A stretch of 11,657 nt of DNA from Methanobacteriota archaeon (GTDB taxonomy: Archaea > Halobacteriota > Halobacteria > Halobacteriales > Halalkalicoccaceae): the NCBI GenBank assembly GCA_022561895.1, contig JADFQH010000025.1:5191-16847 (forward strand). The letters are read 5' to 3'. The notes beneath the pieces are model-generated. The model was not told the DNA's origin and made no database searches. It saw only the letters and a list, made by a program, of their open reading frames with translations. Below are positions 7,319 to 11,657 of this stretch, piece by piece (the stretch's first letter is position 1; each line of letters begins with the position of its first letter). A program made the position numbers and the translations under genes.

Positions 7319-7325
7319 TTTTAGA
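7319..7325 (+). promoter_or_regulatory. TATA-like box of the four-Cys / BKACE operon
   Basis: TTTTAGA is centred 26 bases before the ATG at 7348, giving a leaderless start. It lacks the CAGTATAT string shared by the three nucleoside promoters, so this operon is probably regulated separately. Confidence 0.5.
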
Positions 7326-7347
7326 CGGACGCGAACCCATGCGTGCT

Positions 7348-7542
7348 ATGACTTGTCCGTATCTCGAATACAGAGCCGAATCGGCCGAAAACTCCTTCGA
7401 CACTGCACGCGCACACTGTGCGATTACAGAAGAGTTTGTCCAGCCGATGCGCGCGGATATCTGTAACGATCGCTACGATCTGGGTCACGAACGCGACTGT
7501 GAGATCTACCGCGACCACGAACGCGACGGGGACGAGAGATGA
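7348..7542 (+). CDS. Small four-cysteine haloarchaeal protein
   Basis: This 64-residue protein starts MTCPYLEYR and has cysteines at positions 3, 24, 39 and 51, with His23, His47 and His57 also present. The spacing suggests a single metal site (zinc or iron-sulfur), though there are no CxxC pairs, so this is inference. The middle contains FVQPMRADICNDRYDL, which I recall from similar small proteins in other haloarchaea but cannot name. Its stop overlaps the start of the BKACE gene by four bases (ATGA), so the two are translationally coupled. ATG 7348 was chosen because of a TATA-like box 26 bases upstream; ATG 7339 is three codons earlier, and starts at 7213 or 7243 are open but unsupported. 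The function is unknown; a partner or accessory of the cleavage enzyme is possible. Confidence 0.75.
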   Translation: MTCPYLEYRAESAENSFDTARAHCAITEEFVQPMRADICNDRYDLGHERDCEIYRDHERDGDER

Positions 7543-8381
7543 GCTATCAGGATTTTCTCGACAACGAGGCGCTACTCGTTACCGTCGCGCCCACCGGCGG
7601 CGTCCACGGCAAGGAATCGCATCCAGACCTGCCCGAGACGCCCGCGGAAATCGCAGAAACCGCCGCCGCGTGCGAAGACGCTGGAGCCTCGGTAATTCAT
7701 CTCCATGCCCGCAAAGAGAACGGCGAGCGTGCCTTTTCGCGCGATCGGTTTCAGGAGCTGACCGAAGCGGTGCGCGAGGCGACTGATATGGTGATCCAGC
7801 ACTCGACCGGCGGAACGGGCGTCCCGCTCGAAGAGCGGTTGAACCCGCTTCGAACGGATCCCGCGCCCGAGATGGCTTCGCTCGATATGGGACCCCTGAA
7901 TCGATACAAACACCTGACGAGCGAGAACCCGCGGGGTATGGTGGACGCGCTGTACGAAGGAATGCGCGAGCGAGGAATCAAGCCGGAGATGGAGGTGTTC
8001 AATCCCGGCCATCTGAACGAAGTACGAGAGTTCCTTGACCGCGCGGATGTCGCCGAGCCTCCGTATCTCGGCGTGCTCTTTGGCGGCGGGACGCTCACCC
8101 CGGCCCACCCGCGAAATCTGCTGAACGTCGTCGACAACCTGCCCGATGGCGCGCGATTCAACACGCTCGCGACGGGACCGCATCAACTGCCACTGACAAC
8201 GATGGGGATTCTCCTCGGCGGGCATGTGCGAGTGGGTTTCGAGGACAACCTCTACTTCAGGAAGGGCGAGTTAGCGGAGAGCAACGCCCAGCTCGTCGAG
8301 CGCGCTCGACGGATCGCAGAACTGTTGGGTCGGCCCGTCGCCACCCCCGAAGAGGCACGCCAGATCCTCGAAATCGGATAA
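7539..8381 (+). CDS. Beta-keto acid cleavage enzyme (BKACE, 3-keto-5-aminohexanoate cleavage family)
   Basis: This 280-residue TIM-barrel protein belongs to the BKACE family (formerly DUF849). Enzymes of this family condense a beta-keto acid with acetyl-CoA and split the product into acetoacetate and a new CoA ester, using a divalent metal. Visible features are the metal-binding HLH (54-56) in VIHLHAR, the QHSTGGTG stretch (87-94), the glycine-rich VLFGGGTLT (179-187), and RVGFEDN (231-237). The last appears to supply the catalytic Arg, a metal-binding Glu and the catalytic Asp. The length is normal and no key residue is missing. The natural substrate varies widely in this family, so lysine fermentation should not be assumed. 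It is coupled to the small four-Cys gene and followed after six bases by palindrome element 3. Confidence 0.9.
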   Translation: MSYQDFLDNEALLVTVAPTGGVHGKESHPDLPETPAEIAETAAACEDAGASVIHLHARKENGERAFSRDRFQELTEAVREATDMVIQHSTGGTGVPLEERLNPLRTDPAPEMASLDMGPLNRYKHLTSENPRGMVDALYEGMRERGIKPEMEVFNPGHLNEVREFLDRADVAEPPYLGVLFGGGTLTPAHPRNLLNVVDNLPDGARFNTLATGPHQLPLTTMGILLGGHVRVGFEDNLYFRKGELAESNAQLVERARRIAELLGRPVATPEEARQILEIG

Positions 8382-8387
8382 CCCGGC

Positions 8388-8470
8388 TATCCTGTCGGTC
8401 GTAAGTCAGTGTCCGCCGGTCGCTGACCGTTCCGGCGTCCGGTGGACAGACAGCTACGACCGACAGTATA
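8388..8470. repeat. 83-bp two-tier palindrome, element 3, merging into the udp promoter
   Basis: The outer arms TATCCTGTCGGTCGTA (8388-8403) and TACGACCGACAGTATA (8455-8470) match at 15 of 16 positions. After 7 unpaired bases on each side, GTCCGCCGG (8411-8419) pairs with CCGGTGGAC (8439-8447), with one G-T pair. The loop is 19 bases. The element begins six bases after the BKACE stop. The right arm includes the start of the udp TATA box and the shared CCGACAGTATA string. The left arm therefore gives a near copy of that string on the opposite strand. Confidence 0.83.
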
Positions 8471-8473
8471 TTT
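8457..8473 (+). promoter_or_regulatory. Promoter of udp with shared nucleoside motif
   Basis: CGACCGACAGTATATTT has a TATA box centred about 30 bases before the ATG at 8500. Its first 15 bases are identical to 5123-5137 upstream of the mutase. It overlaps the right arm of palindrome element 3, so promoter access could depend on what binds or folds there. Confidence 0.7.
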
Positions 8474-8499
8474 GCCGTCCGCCCGCAAACCCGTGGGAT

Positions 8500-9324
8500 A
8501 TGCCAGTTGACGACAGCGAGGACCCGAACGAGGAGATCCAGTATCATATCGAGGTCGGACCTGAGGACGTCGCCTCTACAGTGCTCCTGCCGGGGAATCC
8601 AGAGCGCGTCGAGAAGATCGCGGAGTTTTGGAGTGAGTGGGAACAAAAGGGACAACATCGGGAGTATCGAACCCTGACCGGAGAGTACGAAACAACACCG
8701 ATTTCAGTCACCTCGACGGGGATCGGCGGACCATCCGCGGCGATCGCGGTCGAGGAACTCGCGCACGTGGGTGTGGAAACGTTCATCCGCGTCGGCTCGT
8801 GTGGCGCGATTCAGGAAGGGATGGACGTCGGCGATCTCGTGATCACCACTGGAGCAGTGCGCCAGGAGGGCACGAGCGACGAGTACGTCCGCGAGGACTA
8901 CCCCGCGAGTGCGGACTACGAGGTCGTCTGTGCGCTCGTCGCCGCAGCAGAACGATTGGGATACGAGTATCACACCGGAATTACGATGAGCGCCGATTCC
9001 TTCTATGCGGGGCAAGGGCGGCCGGGTTTTGAGGGTTTCGAGGCGGCGGGAAGCACGGAGTTGGTCGAAGAATTACAGGAGGCGAACGTCAAAAACATCG
9101 AGATGGAAGCAAGCGCGATCCTCACGATCGCGAACGTGTATGGCTTGCGCGCGGGCGCGATCTGTTCTGTCTACGCCAATCGAGTGACCGGCGAATTTCG
9201 GACTGAGGGGGAGCGCCGAGCGGGCGAGACCGCGTCGCTTGCGGTGGCGCTACTGGCGCGGATGGACGAGGTGAAAGCGGAAGCCGGCGCTGAGCGGTGG
9301 CATGCGGGGCTGAGTTTGGAGTAG
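8500..9324 (+). CDS. udp: Uridine phosphorylase
   Basis: This 274-residue protein is a nucleoside phosphorylase of the NP-I family. It splits uridine with phosphate to uracil and ribose 1-phosphate. The phosphate site is seen in PGNPERV (31-37) and FIRVGSCGAI (95-104). The ribose site lies in NIEMEAS (199-205). FYAGQGR (168-174) supplies Gln172 and Arg174, the pair that recognises uracil in uridine phosphorylases, which favours uridine over purine nucleosides. Length is typical, with a charged ~12-residue N-terminal extension. The start is placed at 8500, about 30 bases after the TATA box. It converges on the cupin gene with only 15 bases between stop codons. Confidence 0.93.
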   Translation: MPVDDSEDPNEEIQYHIEVGPEDVASTVLLPGNPERVEKIAEFWSEWEQKGQHREYRTLTGEYETTPISVTSTGIGGPSAAIAVEELAHVGVETFIRVGSCGAIQEGMDVGDLVITTGAVRQEGTSDEYVREDYPASADYEVVCALVAAAERLGYEYHTGITMSADSFYAGQGRPGFEGFEAAGSTELVEELQEANVKNIEMEASAILTIANVYGLRAGAICSVYANRVTGEFRTEGERRAGETASLAVALLARMDEVKAEAGAERWHAGLSLE

Positions 9325-9330
9325 CCTCCG

Positions 9331-9339
9331 AAAGAAAAA
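9331..9339 (-). terminator. Oligo-T terminator of the cupin gene
   Basis: The minus strand reads TTTTTCTTT directly after the cupin stop codon. Archaeal RNA polymerase terminates at such T-rich runs without a hairpin. It fills most of the 15-base gap to the convergent udp gene. Confidence 0.5.
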
Positions 9340-9822
9340 TCACTCTACGACCAGCTCCGCACCACACTCCGGGCAAACGAGACCACCCTCGGGCGCGATT
9401 TGCATATCGGCGTGGCTACACTCCGGACACGCAACCACTCTATCGTCCAACACTGGTATGCGGGAAATCCGTACGTCCTCGCTGTCGGGAGGAGCACCCA
9501 ACGCGAACGCAATCACCTCGCTGTTCGAGTCGTTTTTCCCGGATTGAAACTCGCCGGGCGCAAACCGGATCGCCTCGTTTTTACTGACCCTGATCTCTCC
9601 CTCTCTCAAATCAAACGTCGCCGTTCCTTCGAGTATCAGAAACACCTCCTCTTGATCCATGTGGGTGTGAACCGACCCGCTGAATCGTTCGCCGGGGTCG
9701 AGGACGTAGTACGTGATCGCAACATCAGAGGTGTTCAGCGGATCGGATAGCGAACGCCGGTCCGCGTGAATTTCGGTGTCGAACGTACCGGGAGCGATGT
9801 CGTCAATCGAGATCTTTTGCAT
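9340..9822 (-). CDS. Cupin domain protein with C-terminal zinc ribbon
   Basis: This 160-residue protein has two parts. Residues ~30-115 form a single cupin barrel with the first motif present (His52, His54, Glu58 and Gly66 in GSVHTHMDQEEVFLILEG). The second motif reads FAPGEFQSGKN (88-98): the usual metal-binding His after PxG is replaced by Gln or Ser, so metal binding may be altered or lost. Residues 132-153 form a zinc ribbon from two CPEC/CPECG knuckles (Cys132, Cys135, Cys150, Cys153). The role is unknown; such fusions may be small-molecule sensors or binding proteins. The ATG at 9822 is supported by a T-rich box centred 26 bases upstream on the minus strand. It is transcribed toward udp. 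Confidence 0.87.
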   Translation of the reverse strand: MQKISIDDIAPGTFDTEIHADRRSLSDPLNTSDVAITYYVLDPGERFSGSVHTHMDQEEVFLILEGTATFDLREGEIRVSKNEAIRFAPGEFQSGKNDSNSEVIAFALGAPPDSEDVRISRIPVLDDRVVACPECSHADMQIAPEGGLVCPECGAELVVE

Positions 9823-9843
9823 GTCCCAGAATGTAAGTCGTAT

Positions 9844-9852
9844 GGTAAAAAA
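9844..9852 (-). promoter_or_regulatory. T-rich promoter box of the cupin gene
   Basis: The minus strand reads TTTTTTACC, centred about 26 bases before the ATG at 9822, fitting a leaderless transcript. Confidence 0.45.
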
Positions 9853-9949
9853 GATTCAGACCATTGAGGGCGATATACACAGCCGTGGTGACTCTTGATC
9901 TGTTTGGACTGTAGAAATTCTTCGAGAATACAATACTGGAGGTTGCGGA

Positions 9950-10030
9950 CGCGGCGAGCGGAGCGAGCCGCGCTTTTTGGAGGAGATTTTTGCGAGGGGT
10001 TGAGCGAACGAGCGAAGCGAGCGAGCGATT
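9950..10030. repeat. GAGC/GAAC tetranucleotide-rich intergenic tract with a hairpin
   Basis: CGCGGC (9950-9955) pairs with GCCGCG (9967-9972) around an 11-base loop and is followed by five T at 9974-9978, which looks like a hairpin-plus-T terminator on the plus strand. Further right, 10001-10028 is made of repeated GAGC, GAAC and GAAGC units. No plus-strand gene ends here. The repeats produce long open frames that are not genes. The rest of the 9823-10051 gap shows nothing else apart from the cupin promoter and the flavoprotein terminator. Confidence 0.5.
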
Positions 10031-10039
10031 CCCCGAAGT

Positions 10040-10044
10040 AAAAA
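10040..10044 (-). terminator. Oligo-T terminator of the NDH-2-like gene
   Basis: The minus strand has TTTTT beginning 8 bases after the stop codon at 10052, consistent with archaeal T-run termination. No stem precedes it. Confidence 0.4.
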
Positions 10045-10051
10045 GGTCCGT

Positions 10052-11203
10052 CTATAGATACGGCCACGCGCGTTTCGCACGACCGACCGACGAAACGTCC
10101 TTGATCCAGCGGGCCGCGACGGTCTTTTTCAGCGTCTCGGCTCCAATCCAGCCGAACGTATTGATCGGCATGCCTTGAACGTTGTGGGCAACGGCCTCAT
10201 CCCCGATCGAAATAAGCGTTCCTTTATCAGTGAAGGTCCACGTCTTCAGGGGGCGGCCCTCGCTCGCACGCGCGATGTTGTCGCCGACGTGCTCTGCGGC
10301 CTGCCAGGCGGCCTGTGCGGTCGGCGGGGCGGGCATCTCGCCCTGATCGATGATCGCCGAATCGCCGATCGCAAAGACGCGCTCGTCGTCGGTCTGGAAC
10401 GTCGACTCGCAGACGACGCGGTTGTGCTCCTTTTCGACGTTCGCGTTCCCCAAACACTCCCGGCCGGTGATGCCGCCGGTCCAGACGAACACGTCGTACT
10501 CGAGTGGTTCGCCCTCGTCGAAGTGGATCGTGCTCTCGTCGGCTTCGGTGATCGGATCGTCGGTGAGGATCTCGATTTCGGCATCGAGCAGGCGTTTTTT
10601 CACCGCACCCTGTAGCTCGGGGTCCTGTCCGGGCATGATCTCCGGGAGGGCTTCGATGAGCGTAATCTCGATCGGCGCGTTGTGTTTGTCCCGAAACTCC
10701 GCGACCTCGCCCGCGCTCTGAATCCCCGAGAGTCCTGCCCCGCCGATGGCGACCTGTGCTGGTTCGTCGCGAGTGGCGTCTCGTGCGGCCGTTTTGACCG
10801 CGTCGTGAATCTCGAGTGCGTCGTCGAGACTTTTGAGCGTCAGCGAGTGCTCGGAAAGGCCGGGGATTCCATAATAAGCGGTGTCGGAGCCAAGGGCAAC
10901 GAGCACGTAGTCGTACTCGATTTCGGTGCCGTCGTCGAGCGAGACGCTTCGCTCGTCAGTGTCGAGACCCGTCACGCTGCCCTCGATAAACCGCGTCGAG
11001 GGCGATTTGATCTCCTCGACGGGGATCGCGATGTGCTCGCGGACCGAGGGATCGCGGATCACGCGGTGGGACTCGTGCAAAACGAGGTGATAGTCGGTGT
11101 CCGAGATCCACGTGATCTGTGCGTCACTCAGCTCGTTTTCGAGTTCGGGAATGGCTCCAGCACCGGCATACCCCGCCCCGAGTACGACGACCTGCTCTGT
11201 CAT
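10052..11203 (-). CDS. FAD-dependent pyridine nucleotide oxidoreductase, type II NADH dehydrogenase-like
   Basis: This 383-residue flavoprotein has two Rossmann motifs: FAD-binding VVVLGAGYAGAGA near the N-terminus and NAD(P)H-binding VAIGGAGLSGIQSA in the middle. It also shows VLVALGSDT, VWTGGITG and the FAD-contacting VFAIGDSA. This set fits NDH-2, which passes electrons from NADH to quinone without pumping protons and attaches to the membrane surface. There is no membrane-spanning helix; a weak C-terminal amphipathic region is present. Sulfide:quinone reductase is less likely because the expected redox cysteines are not evident. I chose ATG 11203 over GTG 11224 because TTTGTATC is centred 26-27 bases upstream of 11203. 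It is separated by 132 bases from the gene at 11336. Confidence 0.88.
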   Translation of the reverse strand: MTEQVVVLGAGYAGAGAIPELENELSDAQITWISDTDYHLVLHESHRVIRDPSVREHIAIPVEEIKSPSTRFIEGSVTGLDTDERSVSLDDGTEIEYDYVLVALGSDTAYYGIPGLSEHSLTLKSLDDALEIHDAVKTAARDATRDEPAQVAIGGAGLSGIQSAGEVAEFRDKHNAPIEITLIEALPEIMPGQDPELQGAVKKRLLDAEIEILTDDPITEADESTIHFDEGEPLEYDVFVWTGGITGRECLGNANVEKEHNRVVCESTFQTDDERVFAIGDSAIIDQGEMPAPPTAQAAWQAAEHVGDNIARASEGRPLKTWTFTDKGTLISIGDEAVAHNVQGMPINTFGWIGAETLKKTVAARWIKDVSSVGRAKRAWPYL

Positions 11204-11225
11204 ATCAGCCCCTCTGCGAGCCACC

Positions 11226-11233
11226 GATACAAA
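11226..11233 (-). promoter_or_regulatory. TATA box of the NDH-2-like gene
   Basis: The minus strand reads TTTGTATC, centred 26-27 bases upstream of the ATG at 11203. It lies right next to the alternative GTG at 11224, which makes that start unlikely. Confidence 0.55.
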
Positions 11234-11335
11234 GGTGTTGAAACCCCCTCAGGGCTGCCAGATGTTGACAATCGTCGCTTCTCGGTCGTGGAACAGTACT
11301 CACAGAAAATCGCCATACACAGCACGGGTCCGAGT

Positions 11336-11657
11336 TCAGTGCTGGGATTCGCCGACCGGCGCTTCCATCCCGTCGATCCGCAGGATGAGGATGTTGTTCG
11401 TGTCGTCCTTGCCGTCTACGGTCCCCTCGATAACGAGCTTCGAGAGCGGTGTTGGCCCAACAGTGACGGAATCGCCGTCGTGATATTCCCTGACCGAGCC
11501 TTGAATGTGGATCTCCGCCCGGCAGAGTTCGGGATGATGAACGCTCGAAAGGTCGATCTCTTCGATGTTTACGTCGTCCATACTCTCGCCGTTGTGCTGG
11601 AGCGGGACCGAGGCACGCTGGAGGCGCTGCTGCTCGCGCCGGTGCCGCGGGAGGCCA
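11336..11657 (-). CDS. Small conserved haloarchaeal protein, 5' end outside the window
   Basis: The frame is open from the stop at 11336 to the right edge. An internal ATG at 11581 would give 81 residues. The upstream codons also read as a plausible protein, joining through SVPLQHNGESMDDVNIEEI, so I believe the gene starts beyond the edge. Visible parts are an Arg/Gln-rich N-terminal segment, HHPELCRAEIHIQGSV, and a beta-rich core with SVTVGPTPLSKLVIEG. This pattern (GDSV...) suggests a small beta-barrel, but I recognise no named family and see no catalytic motif. It lies upstream of the NDH-2-like gene on the same strand, but that gene has its own TATA box. Confidence 0.65.
   Translation of the reverse strand, partial: GLPRHRREQQRLQRASVPLQHNGESMDDVNIEEIDLSSVHHPELCRAEIHIQGSVREYHDGDSVTVGPTPLSKLVIEGTVDGKDDTNNILILRIDGMEAPVGESQH

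Larger units (their letters stand above)
7009..7347. other. 339-bp intergenic region between cdd and the four-Cys gene
   Basis: The stretch holds an 83-bp palindrome (7035-7117), then an AT-rich patch with a good TATA-like string (7126-7132). The following region to 7347 is open in the frame of the next gene from a GTG at 7213. That extension has no recognisable motif, is not acidic, and includes the rare codon TTA inside the likely TATA box of the next gene. I therefore treat 7118-7347 as regulatory or transcribed non-coding DNA. Confidence 0.6.

Noticed and set aside
7213..7347. An N-terminal extension of the four-Cys protein from GTG 7213 or ATG 7243.
   Set aside because: No recognisable motif, less acidic than other proteins here, and it includes a TTA codon within the likely TATA box that fits the ATG at 7348.
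9735..10067. A 110-codon open frame on the minus strand over the cupin 5' end and the repeat tract.
   Set aside because: Basic, Ser/Arg-rich and produced by the GAGC repeats; it overlaps the cupin promoter and shows no family pattern.
11204..11224. A seven-residue longer NDH-2-like protein from GTG 11224.
   Set aside because: The TATA box at 11226-11233 would be almost touching that start, while its spacing to ATG 11203 is ideal.
1..11657. tRNA, rRNA, insertion sequence or integrase features.
   Set aside because: No cloverleaf with CCA-like end, rRNA motif, transposase or integrase pattern was recognised by eye on either strand.

Overview
The window comes from a halophilic archaeon (Haloarchaea). 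The DNA is GC-rich, the predicted proteins are acidic, and most genes have a TATA-like box about 26-30 bases upstream of a start codon with almost no leader. That is the usual layout for leaderless haloarchaeal transcripts. Several products belong to families typical of haloarchaea (PilB/PilC pilus machinery, an NDH-2-like flavoprotein, small Cys-containing proteins). I cannot name the genus from sequence alone.

Layout from left to right. Bases 1-213 hold no gene but carry an irregular tandem array of hairpins built around ACCACCGGCGC. Next, on the minus strand (so transcribed right to left), come a type IV pilus/secretion ATPase (2844-4424), its membrane platform protein (895-2847, ATGA overlap) and a Trm9-like methyltransferase (214-849) with its own TATA box. 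On the plus strand follow a small haloarchaeal protein of unknown function (4537-5007) and a cluster for nucleoside breakdown: a phosphohexomutase-family enzyme that probably acts as phosphopentomutase (5164-6507), cytidine deaminase (6616-7008) and uridine phosphorylase (8500-9324). A two-gene operon sits inside this cluster: a 64-residue four-cysteine protein (7348-7542) and a beta-keto acid cleavage enzyme (7539-8381). The right part is on the minus strand: a cupin/zinc-ribbon protein (9340-9822), an NDH-2-like flavoprotein (10052-11203) and the 3' part of a small protein that runs off the right edge (11336-11657).

How the genes fit together. Cytidine deaminase makes uridine, uridine phosphorylase splits it to uracil and ribose 1-phosphate, and the mutase could turn that into ribose 5-phosphate. 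The three genes are not one operon. Each has its own promoter, and the three promoters share the string CCG[A/T]CAGTATAT, identical over 15 bases between the mutase and uridine phosphorylase promoters. No other promoter in the window has it, so a small pyrimidine nucleoside regulon is likely.

The least explained feature is a set of three two-tier palindromes of almost equal length (82, 83 and 83 bases) at 5007-5088, 7035-7117 and 8388-8470. Each starts 0-27 bases after the stop codon of a gene. Their arm sequences differ but the size and nested plan are alike. The third ends inside the uridine phosphorylase promoter, so its right arm carries the shared promoter string. They may be 3'-end RNA structures, a family of small palindromic elements, or operators.
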